A program made the position numbers and the translations under genes. Shown in pieces: positions 10,656 to 21,865 of a stretch of DNA of 64,000 bases (its first letter is position 1; every line of letters starts with the position of its first letter). Under the pieces are notes generated by a model. It was not told the origin of the DNA, did not search any database, and saw only the letters and a program-made list of their open reading frames with translations. Source of the DNA: Atopsyche davidsoni. Lineage: Eukaryota; Arthropoda; Insecta; Trichoptera; Hydrobiosidae. The stretch lies in contig JAILWY010000029.1 of NCBI GenBank assembly GCA_022113835.1, positions 4,556,001 to 4,620,000 of the forward strand. The letters are read 5' to 3'.

Positions 10656-13129
10656 AAATATTCGTATCCACATTCGTGGGCATCCTCAGGTGCACATTAA
10701 GGATTCACTGCCACCGAGACAGTAATCGATATTCTCAATATTCATCTATACCGTGAACTTCAATCTTCTGTGGGAACCCTCTGCAAGAAAAGAAATAATT
10801 GATTCAGAAAGCCAATAATATTAAATGAGGTAAAAATTACACCTGTCTTGTTAACAAAAGTTTTCCAAGCCGTTCAGGGGAGAACTCAGCTTGCTTTACT
10901 CTCTCCAACTGCACTTTCTTGTTACAACCTTGTTAAATTAATTCTAGTTGCTGCAGCACCTGATTCAGCCCCTACTCTCACCACCTTCGCACCCACTCAC
11001 CCTGCAAGATCTTGCCGATACAATTTACTCTGCGAAGGGATACCGGGGCCACATCGTCACCTGTTCTTTTCACATCTTGTATATTCTACAGACCTGCATC
11101 AAACTCAGAAGAACAGCTAAGTGTTGAATAATTCTCCGAGAAGTTTTACATTGTTATCCTTATAGCAAAACGAGAACTCGTGGTTATTGTTTGAACATAT
11201 TTGTTAGCGACGGCTATCAGGTATGGTTCTCGACTTCGAGACTTCTGATAGACGTTCGATTTCTTCGGTGTGATTTCACGAATTCGCCAAAGTTCGTGAA
11301 TATTTAGTGGACTGTATTATAGGGTAGATTTAAACACTTTGTATGTGTAAACTTTTATTTAAACTTTATTACAAACTTTGTTATAATATGTGATTTCCAG
11401 ACATGTTACATTTAACACTTTTACTTCACTTTTGAATCGACACAAGAGTCGGTAATTAAACACTGCGTGACAATGCGTCACAATATACGTACAACTCGCG
11501 GCTGTATGTTCACTGAGATTTGTAAGGTCTCTACTTTACTTACGACGGATGTTTAATCCACCGGAGCGATACTACACGGTAAATATACCGCCAAAATAAC
11601 GCCGACTCGCGGCCGAATACTCTGTGGGCGAGCGTGGCCTCCACGCCCGTCTCTGAACTAACACTGCCCTTCCAAGGCGAAGGGCGGGCTTATATTACTA
11701 TTGAAAATTAACAAACTATTCCCGAGCTTACGGTCGTTCGTAAGACTCAAATAAATCAAATGAACAAAGGGGTTTTCTAGTTAAAGGAACTCTCGGAATA
11801 AACATTTGTGATTGCCGCAATTGTGCAATAAATGTACTCCGAGAGATCTACAAGTTCTTTCAAATAATATTTAACAATTAACTAAGGGTCGGAGTTTCAC
11901 CATTCAACTCGCGACACATTAAAAAATATTACGTTTGTTCTAAAGGAGCATCCCTTTCACATGTTATTCTTAGTCCTTTACAATATAGTTGAAATCTATA
12001 GTAAATAGCCATTACTTATTCAATGCTTATGTTCTAACTTTCTTTTCTTATATTAACAATATATAGCACACATGCAGGCACTAAACTTCCTAGAAATAGT
12101 CCGCAAGGGCCAGTTAAATGTGAACCTTGACCAGGAACTCGGTCATAAATATCATTGATTCTATAGGCCAAAATATGTCCCATAATTCACTTTTAAACAA
12201 AACCTCTTTGAAACATACAAATATCTATAGCCATATGGGCTTGCTTTAAACTGAAGCCTCCAGAAGGGATGTCATATATCACTTGTCACTGGTGAATTTA
12301 CGATTTTAAACATAATATCAAAATAAAGAGTATCGACTCGGCGACCACTTATTACTTTACCAATAACAAATCATATCTAGATTGAGTTATATTTTAAAGG
12401 GATTGATCTTGCCATCGGGTTGCCAACAATATTATTTCTAGTTTCACCCTAATTTTCAAGCGTGACAAATCTACATAGTAAAACTTACATTTATAGTCAA
12501 GTTGGGAACATTAATACAAATAAGTCTTCTATCTTTTGCTCTAAATTATCATATTCCTGAGTGTAGAAGCACCAAATTACTTGGCTTACAAATTACGCAC
12601 CTAAATCTTTGAGCTAACTTTAACTGTTTAAAAAAATACATTTACAATTATGTACAATTTCTACATATAAGCTATATTTTTTTTATTGACTGTTCAACTC
12701 TCGATACTGAAACATGTCATGTTTCTTAGCACTATCAGTCAAAGCAGCTGCTCCGCTAACAGCAGGGAACTTGATGATATTTATGCGACATTGAAGAGGA
12801 TAGTCCTATCGCAATATGCAGTAATTTGTTGCATTTACATTTTGGATATATTTAAGTTTTGTTAATATAATAATATGAGAGATGTCTGTTCGTATTCAGC
12901 TTTATTGGGAGACTGCCCAAGCAATCGCTCTGTGCAAAATACATTATACACCCAATCTACCTGCATTACACCTCTACACTAAATTAGCAGGTTATTACTT
13001 GGCTTGTTCAGCCTACAGTTCAGTCTTCCGGATTTGATTAAATTAAAATTTGGTGTAGTCTGTCAGATTTTACGACCAATCATACTCCCTCACTCGTGAA
13101 ACATAGCCAAATGGAGTTCACTTAAAGTT
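10656..13129. other. Unassigned DNA at the edge of the mobile-element island
   Basis: No coding gene is visible; the open frame at 10848-11120 has no motif. It contains a dispersed repeat at 11209-11350 and a GC-richer patch at 11545-11700 that may be LTR-derived. An 8-bp hairpin lies at 12709-12725 (GAAACATG, T, CATGTTTC). Confidence 0.5.
11209..11350. repeat. Dispersed repeat, copy 1 (with 35715-35850)
   Basis: Shares a diverged block with 35715-35850, including acgarttcgccaaag, then a ttcgtgaatayttagtggactgtatt block and a following aaacacttt. Likely the end of an unidentified mobile element. Confidence 0.65.
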
Positions 13130-13375
13130 CTGTGGGGTCCCAACCACAATACGATCACGGCCATTCTTCTTATTTCTTCTACGTCATTTCTATCGTACCC
13201 TACCCACCCCATAAACTTATCTATTGCGTAGGCATGTAATTTACCATGAACTATCTCATTTGGCGTAAAACCGTACTCAAACGCAATACGTCTTCAATAT
13301 TGTTATGCGTTTTTTCGATAGTATTTAGTAACCTTGCCCAAGAAACATGGGAATCGTGGTTTCATCTTATTAGGT
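13130..13375 (-). pseudogene. Gypsy integrase C-terminal fragment
   Basis: The - strand reads WARLLNTIEKTHNN and, after a frameshift, FTPNEIVHGKL followed by an acidic-basic tail. This resembles the end of the Gypsy integrase core (W..LL..IE..HNN..H..T..TP.E...G). Its integrase N-terminal half seems to be the separate piece at 14290-14640, with gag and LINE pieces now between them. Confidence 0.55.
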
Positions 13376-13495
13376 AATGAATCAGCGGGATGCCAATTTC
13401 ACCTAATATGTTGATGGAGGTTGTGTAATCGGAAGGTTGGTGAAATGTTACGTATTCAATTTATTCCAAGAGTTAATATAATAACGTTTACAAAG

Positions 13496-13935
13496 TTACT
13501 TGACGGCAGAAGTCAAGTTAAGGAGTAAGTCTCTACTGTCGCGATGCCGTACTGTTGAGTACGGGTGCCAGAGGAAGTCTGGGGCGCGGGGAGCACCTAG
13601 CGTATCTTTTTTCTCCTTCACAGCTTCAAAAATTAAAAGAAGCTCAAAGAAAGGCATCCCTTCCCTGCAGGGTAGAGTCCCCGCAGGCATTTTTTCGACA
13701 TATGCTGGCGTCTCGTGCTTGCGTCTTCCTACAAGTATTACCGCCTCTGCCTTGTGCGCTGCCAGCTCCAGGTGATGGTCGCCCAATACCCTCCGCAGCG
13801 CCTGGTTCAGATTGGCTTGTAGATCTGACATCTTTCTGGCTACGGCCATGACGTTGATGTCGTCTGCAAAGCTTATCTCGTGCCTGCATGATTTTCTCCC
13901 ATGGGGCGCTGTTCCTCTTTGTTGTTATGTGATGA
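13496..13935 (-). pseudogene. LINE reverse transcriptase fragment (FADD motif)
   Basis: A - strand frame reads ISFADDINVMAVARK, then an LNQALRRV helix and an LELAAHKAEAVILVGRR stretch. This is the RT catalytic FADD box and the following thumb-side region of R1/I-like LINEs (typical YADD...L.L...KTE.V...). The frame continues to about 13496 and then loses similarity. Upstream RT domains are missing. The overlapping + strand frames are shadows. Confidence 0.7.
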
Positions 13936-13961
13936 CCCAATCACCTCAATATGTTTTGTAA

Positions 13962-14267
13962 TCATTTAGTTAAAAGTCCTTTGTTATAAATAAACATTGT
14001 GCAAGGAAGTGGACTTTGCTTTGTTACCCACTTATCTTTGTAGAGATGGGTCCACATCTTAGCTTCCCCAGCTAAACATCCCTGCGCTACCTCTAAATCT
14101 TTACCGCCGCTATTTGTCTTAATTATGTATTTTTTTTTACTGCCGCAATAAATGAAACCACCTTCGTAGGAAATATCGGTTTTTCCTTCGGTAATAGCAG
14201 GGAACACAACATTATCTGTGTATCGCACGACGTCGTAGCCGACGTTGACGCTACTGGCGCCTGACAT
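13962..14267 (-). pseudogene. Gypsy gag fragment (family of 30 kb element)
   Basis: The C-terminal half contains a KKKYIIKTN stretch and LEVAQGCLAGEAKMW. This parallels the 30 kb and 54 kb copies (KKYIERVDSVGRELEIARDCLVGEAKLW region). It is the fourth recognisable gag of this Gypsy family in the window and the most diverged. Confidence 0.7.
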
Positions 14268-14289
14268 AGTTCCCTTTCACGTATATCCT

Positions 14290-14640
14290 TTGAGCTAACC
14301 GAGCTGAATAACTAATATGTATTTCCAACCACGGTAACCTCTGGGTAATGGTCCATATAGATCTGCCATTATTAACTCCCCTAATTCCGTTGTCTATATA
14401 GATTTGGCTGGTTCAACCATTGGTTTCATCTCGTATTTTGCTATTTGACACGATTCAAACGTCTGAACTATATGGAATACATAACGCTCAAGTCGCTTCT
14501 TCACTTTTCGAACCATCTCGGGTGATGTTGTAGTCCTTTGATGACCAACTCCATGGCGTTTTGCGATGCTACCAGTATCATTTTAACGAGTTATGGTGCG
14601 ATAATCAAAAACTTTATTCACTTCTAGGTGTTTGAGCTCA
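14290..14640 (-). pseudogene. Gypsy integrase zinc/core-start fragment
   Basis: The - strand shows RKVKKRLERYV, a later CQIAKYEMKP block and ADLYGPLPRGYRG. These correspond to the end of the HHCC zinc module and the first catalytic Asp region (D-x-x-GPLP) of Gypsy integrases. In-frame stops are present. The rest of the core is missing here. Confidence 0.6.
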
Positions 14641-14819
14641 GGAACAATCGCTGCTTGTGATTTTCCAGCTAAATATAAAGCAATCACATTGAAAAATGTA
14701 AATTTGTGTCTGTAAAAAGGCCGCATTTTTCAATATTTATATATTCTAGGCTACTGGTCCTATACCACTTGCTCGTTGTCATATTTGATTGATTTTATAT
14801 TAAATAAAGATCGGCCATA

Positions 14820-15130
14820 AGGCATGGCTTTTATGAGAGGTCCACAACTAAATCCTGAACGCCTTTGCAAACCCGACCAAACCACGAGGCAGTTGGGAGA
14901 TTCCTTCGTATCTCCAACCATTCACCGCTCTCTGCCTGTAGAATGCACCTGCCGCGTTTGGATAGAATTTTTATCCTGTAAAGCTAATTTATTTAAAAAG
15001 ACTTCTTTAGCGGTGTTAAAGTTGTCATTATCCATGTCCGCTTGTTGGCAGTTTTGCCCGCAATCTTTATCATCTCTAGATGATGATAGATGCCTTGTTT
15101 TAAACATTCTAGGGCTTCTATTTTTTATGT
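14820..15130 (-). pseudogene. YqaJ-type exonuclease family I, N-terminal fragment
   Basis: Matches 18830-19110 and 43900-44200 closely. On the - strand it encodes LNKLALQDKNSIQTR and a W/L..R.N.P.ASWFGRVCKRRSG-like stretch. In YqaJ-like (lambda exonuclease superfamily) proteins this precedes the nuclease core (R...T.S.FG.VCKRR). A 3-bp and other changes interrupt the frame. Core residues are absent from this copy. Confidence 0.6.
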
Positions 15131-15384
15131 TGAAATGTCTCTAAGAGAGCTGGAGTCGGTATTTTAAATACTGTTTTATAGAGTAGACTTAACGGTTCTG
15201 TTGAGTTAAACGAAACTACAGCTTGTGAACACCGTCCAGAATAAGTCTGGCGCTTACAAAAATTGATTCATTTACCCCCAATTAATTTAGAAATTACACT
15301 ATTGAATTATTCTACTAAATTATTATTATATTATCTTCATGTATGGAATACCACTTTAGCAAATAAATTAGAACAAGAGTCGAG

Positions 15385-15893
15385 TATTTTTTGATTTCTT
15401 AATTTTCTATTGCAGTAATATTGCTCACAATTTTCGTGATCTCCAAATACGCGATAAGGGCTATTTAAAATATCCTTATTTAACTTGAGAATTTTGGTGT
15501 CAATGTCTATATATTTTGGGAACTCCTGTATTCGATAGCACTAGAGACGGCTATTCTCAACTTCAATATATTACTTTTTAATATTCTACGCGCTTCTATA
15601 GGGTATGACGTATCCGCTACCAAAGAATTAAATTTACTGGAATAATTTCTTAGTAAATGATTTTTACATTCTATTTTTTCAATAGTAATATCTTTATAAG
15701 GTTGCGATTCTATTATTTTTTTGTACGTAGTGTCATCGTCAGCTATTAATTTGGAATAAATTAACTCATACCTTGATAAGGAACATTTAAACCCCTCAAG
15801 AATCACATCTGATTCCATTGCACTTGAAGTGCCGGAAATATTTTTGTGACACTCTTGATTTGTTACGGGTTTACCTATTTTATACCCTGACAA
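15385..15893 (-). pseudogene. Mutator-like (MULE-type) domain fragment, copy 1
   Basis: The frame 15507-15893 contains YSKLIADDDTTYKKI, then ESQPYKD and KIECKNHLLRNY. This is the signature of the Mutator-like transposase-type domain found in many insect and cnidarian genes, often with SWIM and YqaJ modules (DGDSSVYKK..., KIECxNHLLRN). N- and C-terminal parts are missing. A second copy at 40628-41770 carries a later insertion and shows this copy to be the older, uninterrupted state. Confidence 0.65.
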
Positions 15894-16084
15894 TCATTCT
15901 CTCTCTTTCCAACAACCTCTCCCTCTAACAATTGTTTACCTAATTGCTTAGTATTATATAAAATCTCACTCTGTTTGATAATGCCAACGTGAAAGGTTGG
16001 CGAAACCGGTCACTAATAAAAACAAAAATGTGGAAAATCACTCAAGTATTTTTATTCAAATATTTTATTCAAATATTATTTTAT

Positions 16085-16490
16085 ACTCACTAATCCACTG
16101 GTCCACGCTCGATGTTTTGTTAGAAAATATTTCAAATTTCCGATGTTTTTCTCCTGTGTCATTATCATATTTATATTATGGTATTGTGGTGATTCCACCC
16201 CCTGCCTAAGCTAAAATTCTATAATATAATGAACTTAATTAAATTAGAAGCGAACGTTTTAAAATTCCTAGTAATAGACGCTTCGAATTTACGAATCGTC
16301 ACAAAACGCACTTCAACATTTCCTGTTGCACCAAGATCTGGTTCATCTGGGAGTTTCTCTGAATTCTCTTGTCCAGAATATACCTCAAACTTGTGGGCAT
16401 ATCCCATCAAATCACAAAGAACATATAATTTGATGCCCCATTTATGGGGCTTCTTAGGCAGATACTGTTTTAAAAAGTGAAAGTCTTTGT
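16085..16490 (-). pseudogene. piggyBac type-iii fragment, copy 1
   Basis: The frame 16219-16410 reads MGYAHKFEVYSGQEN and PDLGATGNV; the preceding - strand sequence gives HKWGIKLYVLCDL. This is the central DDE_Tnp_1_7 region of piggyBac transposases. The downstream half is replaced by unrelated sequence. The same composite exists at 41780-42480. Confidence 0.75.
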
Positions 16491-16969
16491 CAGGTCACCG
16501 CTCCTTGGGTCCTGTCGGTCCTAGAGCATTCAGAGGTGGCGTGCGGTTCCTGGCATTTCACGCATCTTACGCATCTTGGGGCTCGGTTGCAGTTGGCTGC
16601 AGCATGTCTAAACAGTTGGCACCAGAAGCATTGGGTGCCGAGTAAGTTGGTGGTCCGATATTTCGTCAGATCCACTCGGCAGTGGAGGATTGCCCGCAAC
16701 GCGGACTTCAGCTTTCCTATGTCCGTGTTTTGGGGGAAATGCATATATACCACTCTGGTTGCAGGGAAGCCCTGCCGGGACAGGTCTTCTTCGATCTCGC
16801 TCACGGGGAAGCCCCGTATGACCGCCCGCTTCTGTCGATCGGCGTCGCGTGTGTACGTGTGGCACGCTCTCCCCGGGCTGGCTCGCAAGGCGGCGAGCAC
16901 TGTCTCGTGGTCGTTCAAAGTCTTCAGAGAGATTTGACAAAAGTTAATTGATATTGAGAAGTGGAGCAA
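16490..16969 (-). pseudogene. LINE ORF1-like protein with CCHC zinc knuckles
   Basis: A 159-codon frame contains VIRGFPVSEIEEDL and a following FPATRVV. It then has knuckles CFWCQLFRHAAANC and CVRCVKCQEPHATSEC. This is the ORF1 organisation of Jockey/CR1-like LINEs: a domain preceding paired CCHC zinc knuckles that bind RNA. The RT ORF that should follow is not attached. Bases 16779-16980 are repeated at 32581-32780. Confidence 0.7.
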
Positions 16970-17115
16970 ATTCCACTTCCTTGTCCAATGTTTATTTAAA
17001 GCAACAAAGACTTTTAACTAAATGATTAGAAAATATATTGAGGTGGTTACATAACAGTAGAAATGTCGTTTTCTGTTTGTCAGTCTTCCCAATAGGCGGT
17101 GGGCCCTGCCTCGTT

Positions 17116-17430
17116 TCATTTCAAGGTAGTGCCAGCTCTTGATAACTTTGATTTCTGCCAGTAACATTCAGTGCAAGAAGGTTCTTCGCTTCGTCTATGG
17201 GCCCACACAAGCAGCGCTATGGCATGCTTACATCCGCCCTGGGCAGCAACACTATCATGGCATTGGATTGATGTTACTTTTTCTTCATCTTCACCAACCA
17301 TCAATGTTACAGCATATAGTTTTGCATGGACTTTATGCTCTGGGCAAATCTTGCATTTTACTGTACAAATGTTTCCTTCCCGTTTTAGTTGATCCAGCGT
17401 GGCCGATGATGTATCGACTTCCACCTACAG
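17116..17430 (-). pseudogene. SWIM-type zinc-finger fragment, copy 1
   Basis: The frame reads KCKICPEHKVHAKLYAV..., then GGCKHAIALLVWAHRRSEEP and CYWQKSKLS. C..C followed by CKH is the SWIM zinc-binding signature. The WxHRRSEEP...CYW block is typical of insect SWIM proteins that carry a YqaJ nuclease further on. The codons joining EP to CYW are 6 bp shorter than in the 33 kb copy. It abuts a Tc1-like transposase fragment at its upstream side, so the original gene is broken. Confidence 0.65.
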
Positions 17431-17908
17431 ACTCGGAGACTAGTAGGCCTTCCTCTTCTTCACTTTGCCAACAATTTTTAGCGTGATATGTAGGATGAAT
17501 ATATGTTTCATCTAAGAAGACAACGGGCCGCTTGTCAACTAATCTATTTTTCCTCATTCTCTCAATGTATGTGGCATCATAGCGTTCTATTTTATCGTAT
17601 TTTTCTTTTTGATTGGCAGCGTTTGAAACGAAACCCCATTTTTTTCAATATTCTTCGCAGAGTAGTGTTACTTCCTTGAAAGTCAATATCCTTTAGTAAT
17701 ACCATGCGCAGTTTATTGATGGTTGGTAATTCTTTCTTAACAATGTAAAATTGATGTATTTTTTGTCGAATAGCACATATATCAAAATCATCAATATAAT
17801 TTTTTTTCGGATGTGGTCGACTCTTTCCAGGAGTAACAACTTTACTCGAGGATCCAATTGCTTGTTTGGTTTCTTTGGTAATCCTAGACACAGTTTTTTC
17901 AGAAACAC
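17400..17908 (-). pseudogene. Tc1/mariner-like (IS630-type) transposase fragment, copy 1
   Basis: The exon starts just after a tttattacag acceptor (17909-17910, - strand). It reads GVSEKTVSRI (HTH), a DDFDICAIRQKI region, TLRRILKKMGFRFKRC, and RPVVFLDETYIHP with the first catalytic Asp (DET). It ends near YIIGHAGS, where it fuses to the SWIM fragment, so the second and third acidic residues are missing. A frame change and a small deletion near 17590 separate the halves. Confidence 0.75.
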
Positions 17909-18234
17909 CTGTAATAAAAAAAAACATTAACACAATCTGATCTACATATAAATGAATCGCTAATTGTGTTAAGGATAAAACTCGAGAACGGCTGGACCGT
18001 TTCAGTTTTTTAGATGTTAGTAACTCTGAGGAAGGTTTCTAAGGAGAGCAGATTTGTAAGAGTAGCCAGACAAATAGTAAAACATTTGTCGGCTTGTGAC
18101 GTTTTCACAAGTCGAGGCAGTCGGGAGATTCCTTCGTATCTCCAACCATTCACCGCATAAAAAACTGGATGAAGACTGCAAATTGGATGAAGTTGGCCAA
18201 GGAACATAAGTCTCGTCGAGTCAATCCAAAGTAA

Positions 18235-19110
18235 TTCTTCTCCATGTCAATGACATATAGATAATGCGCGGGTATGGGAAGGTTAAGAATATATTATGGA
18301 TCCCTGATGATCATCGATCTTGTATATCTGGGATCAATCAATTCTGGTAGGATACAATCAAAAGAAAATGATTTTAATTTATCCAACATAATCGTTTCCC
18401 AGGACCGATCATCCTTTCCAATAATTCCAATTTTGAGGGGATATTGAACACCTGACCTGACGGCAAAAATGCACTGCTGTTTTGCAGTAATGTGCAATTG
18501 TCCTTGTACTTGGTGATACCATTTTTGTTGGACTTTTATAGTTCTACTCTGTTTTTTTTATTGATTTTCCAAAATTTTAATTTTTTGTTGAGAATTGCTT
18601 CTTCAACACTTGTTTCGGATATTGATAATGGACATTTTATTTCTACAATTTTATCACCACTAATTCCATCAGGTGTTGCTCCCAAAAAATCTAAATATGT
18701 GTCTATAGAGGACACATTTTTCAATAATTATATTGTCTTGGCAAGCTAACTGGTCCAATGGTACTTGCTCGTTGTCTCGACCATATTTAATTGATCTCAT
18801 ATTAAATAAAGATCGGCCATAAAGCATGGCATTTATGAGTGGTCCACAACTAAATCCTGAACGCCTTTGCAAACCCGACCAAACCACGAGGCAGTCGGGA
18901 GATTCCTTCGTATCTCCAACCATTCACCGCTCTCTGCCTGTAGAACGCATCGGGTTTGGATAGAATTTTTATCCTGTAAAGCTAATTTATTTAAAAAGAC
19001 TTCTTTAGCGGCATTAAAGCTGTCATTATCCATGTCCGCTTGTTGGCAGTTTTGCCCGTAATCTTTATCATATCTAGACGATAAAGGCTTTGTTTTAAAG
19101 ATTCTAGGGC
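18235..19110 (-). pseudogene. YqaJ-type exonuclease family I, most complete copy 1
   Basis: Read on the - strand: N-terminal part (19060-18780) with ASWFGRVCK and a YGRDNEQVPLDQL block; core (18724-18536) with FLGATPDGISGDKIVEIKCP; then 18497-18294 with YHQVQGQLHITAKQQCIF. The SPDG/TPDG Asp, E-x-K and the later Gln are the YqaJ/lambda exonuclease active-site pattern. Such enzymes degrade dsDNA 5'-3' and support single-strand annealing recombination. Frameshifts break it into at least three pieces, so it is not functional as it stands. Confidence 0.75.
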
Positions 19111-19149
19111 TTTCATTTATTAAGGCGTTATGCTTTTTACGCTGATGCT

Positions 19150-19597
19150 AAATTTAGATATTATATTTGAGTCTCTGGCTGCGTGTATATCAATGAGCTT
19201 CACGTCATCCGGGAGCTCAAAAACACGTCCATCCGGTGTCTCAATGGAGGTTATGTTTATTAATGCGTAAACTGGCATATATATGGACAAAGTAATTATT
19301 ATGTGAGCGCCGCGCGAGACCTCGTCAGTACCGGGCGACCGCCGGTCGAGTCACACCGGCGGTCATCAAGTGCGGCGCGTCTGGGCCGTCCATACAAAGC
19401 CGTGGGCCGCCAGCGGCGGCCACTCCGGCCTCGTCGCTGGTTCTCAATCTGTTTTTTACTTGCGTGACTCATCGCACGGGAAGCCGACGCGTCGACACAT
19501 GCCTCCGCTCCGGGATGGGGCGGCTCTGTACAGACGGCAAACTTCCCGTACAGTCACGCAAATACTTATTTCTCAACTAGCGGCCGTCGTCCCGCAC
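19150..19597. other. GC-rich unassigned patch
   Basis: The part at 19300-19580 is strikingly GC-rich against AT-rich neighbours. It includes a perfect stem-loop (19337-19346 with 19355-19364, GACCGCCGGT arms). A tatatatgg element lies at about 19279-19287. It could be a retrotransposon LTR or 5' region, but no termini or coding frame support this. Confidence 0.4.
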
Positions 19598-19857
19598 ACA
19601 AGTGTTTATTCATATCTACCAAAAAGGCACAATCAACCCACCGATCATTGTCATAATCAATTGGGTTGCCTTTTTCTAACATGAAAGCTTGAATAGGGTC
19701 ACGTATTACAAAAAATCTTTCTAAACTACTCTTCGTCTGAGCCAATGAACTTCGGTGAAATAAGGGACAACAGAAAACTTTTCGTCCAAATCTTGTAAAA
19801 ACTGCCTGAACTATCGGTGATTTAGTCCTTATAAAATTTACTATTTTAATTATGACA
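19598..19857 (-). pseudogene. hAT transposase fragment, C-terminal side (copy 1)
   Basis: Nearly identical to 44830-45090. On the - strand it encodes DEKFSVVPYFTEV-like sequence and the VDCAFLVDMNKHL region typical of GTF2IRD2/ZBED-type hAT transposases. It is separated from its N-terminal half (21051-21865) by a LINE insertion. Confidence 0.75.
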
Positions 19858-21042
19858 AAAAAAAAATTAAATTAAAATTTCAAAATTCTTTTATTTTTCA
19901 TCAGGTTTATTACAATAGATCTTATAACTAGTGTTTTGGTGGAGTGGTTGGCTATCCCCGTCCTGCGCGCAGGTTTCGGGGCTCTCAATGTGTGACTTAG
20001 GTGGTAGCGTACATGATTTACTGTGGTTGTGATATTGTGTTAGGCAGGGAAAATGAGTGGGAAAAACCCTTTATTCGCATGTGTTTATGTGTAATAAATA
20101 TCTACGAACTAAATAACAAAGATAAAAATTTATAACAATAATAATAATAGGTAGGGCAGGAGGATGCAAAGTTCACTCCTGGGTAGGTTTTTTTTGGGAA
20201 CTTGGCGCTCCTTCTTGTATAAGGTGCCCCGGGAGCCGTCGGAGACTGTTATATTTTCACCGAGTAGGATGTGGTGGGGGAATTTGTGTCTATAGTGGAA
20301 AGGCAGTGAGTCTGGGGTATCGTCTCCGATCCCTTTGAGGAGGGGGTTTTTTGATTTCCTTATGGACTGGTATAGTCTTTCGGTGACGTGAAGCGTCTGA
20401 GTTGCAATCGGTGGGATTTTGGTCTGGGCACAGAGGGTGGTTGTCGATGTACGGTAGTAGGCACCTAGGATGAGGCGTAGGCAGGAGTTTTGGGCGGCTT
20501 GGATACACGCGATGAGGTGTTGGCTGGCGTTTGACCAAACAGATTCGGCGTATATCATGTAAGGCCTGATGATGGAAGTGTAGAGCCTGAGCTTGGACTC
20601 GAGGGGGAGGGGGCTTCTAGCGCACAGCAGTGGGTAGAGGCTGTTTTTGCCTGTGTGGCCTTTTATTCGGGCGGCTGCGATGTGGGGATGCCATGCGAGG
20701 CTCTGATCCAGATGGACTCCGAGGTATTTCACCTTTTTGCTCCATTGGATCGGCTTGCCGTCAGCTCGTAGGGGGTCGGTGCGATCGTTACCAGGATGTT
20801 TCCAGATGAAGATGATTGCCTCAGTCTTCCCCTGGTTGACTTTGATCCTCCATTTTTTTTGTAGAAGGCACTGATTGAGTCGAGTTCGTTTTGGAGTCTT
20901 TTGACAATGGTGTCAGTGCGATTTGAGGTGGAGTAGCAGGCAGTGTCGTCTGCGTAGAGCGCTAGATCGCATCCCTTGGGCGTGGGCAGGTCGCTGATGA
21001 AGTGGGAAAATAGGAGTGGGGCTAGGACTGAGCCCTGGGATG
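19858..21042 (-). mobile_element. 5'-truncated Jockey-like LINE inserted in hAT
   Basis: Contains RT from QGSVLAPLLF through LALYADDTACYS (catalytic YADD). After one frameshift near 20730 it continues with KYLGVHLDQSLAWHPHI, LRLYTSIIRPYMIYA and a C-terminal tail to 20130. These are Jockey/CR1-clade hallmarks. ttatgaca lies at 19850-19857 and at 21043-21050, a likely target-site duplication. The matching empty site is ttatgaca at 45083-45090 in the sister hAT. Five extra bases at the 5' junction remain unexplained. Upstream endonuclease and ORF1 are missing. Confidence 0.85.
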
Positions 21043-21050
21043 TTATGACA

Positions 21051-21865
21051 TGGCATGGTCCATCTTTAAATATTTGGATGCCAATGATTCCTGATGAATT
21101 ATTCAGTGAAATCCCACAAAATTCCCTGGTGTTTTCTGTTAAGCGTCGGCGCATTAGGCGAATTAGATACAGCTCACAAATGTTTGCCAGCTATGGCAGG
21201 AGCGCCATCAGTAGTTGTGCTGCTAAATACATTCCAGTCGAGTTCATATTCCGCTATCAAATGCTCAATTGCAGAATAAATATCATTTGCTGTTGTAGTA
21301 CCTGTCACCTGAACACACTTTAATAGTTCCTCGGTTTTTTTTTTTTTAATTTTTTTTTTATACTGTTAAGTTACTGTTAATACCTCGTATAAAAATAGCA
21401 AGTTGAGCTGTATCAACAGTATCAGTGCTCTCGTCAACAGCCAGTGAAAAATTTGTAAATTCCTTAATTTTCTCCTTCAGTTGAAGAACCAAATTTTGAG
21501 ATAAATCATTTATTCTTGAAGCAACAGTGTTTCTTGACAGCGAAATATTTTGAATGCTTGACTTTTGAAATGTAAATTAAACATCGGCAACTTTCAACAT
21601 ACAGTCTTTAATAAAATCACCATTAGTGAAAGGCTTTGATCTCTTCGCGATTTCTAATCCAATAATAAAACTTGATTTCAGGGCATCTTCGCTCTCAGTA
21701 TTAGCTTTAGTAAACATCAATTGTTGACATTGAAGTTTAGATTTTAAAGATGACAATGTGTCCATTCTTATGATTCGTATCATAGTGTCTCTTCAAGTTA
21801 AACTCCTTACAAACAGCAACTGTTTGATTGCACACGGACAAGCGGATAGTAACACTAACACTCTT
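21051..21865 (-). pseudogene. hAT transposase fragment, N-terminal side (copy 1)
   Basis: Parallels 45091-45900. It encodes VCNQTVAVCKEFNLKRHYDT (BED-type zinc finger part), MDTLSSLKSKLQCQQ, NISLSRNTVASRI-like and FSLAVDEST segments. Several frameshifts are present. Joined at its 5' side to a BEL/Pao gag piece. Confidence 0.75.

Noticed and set aside
10848..11120. 90-codon frame rich in Ser/Ala/Pro
   Set aside because: No motif, no splice support and no repeat copy; likely chance.
13500..13851. Two + strand frames of over 90 codons
   Set aside because: Shadows of the - strand LINE reverse transcriptase fragment.
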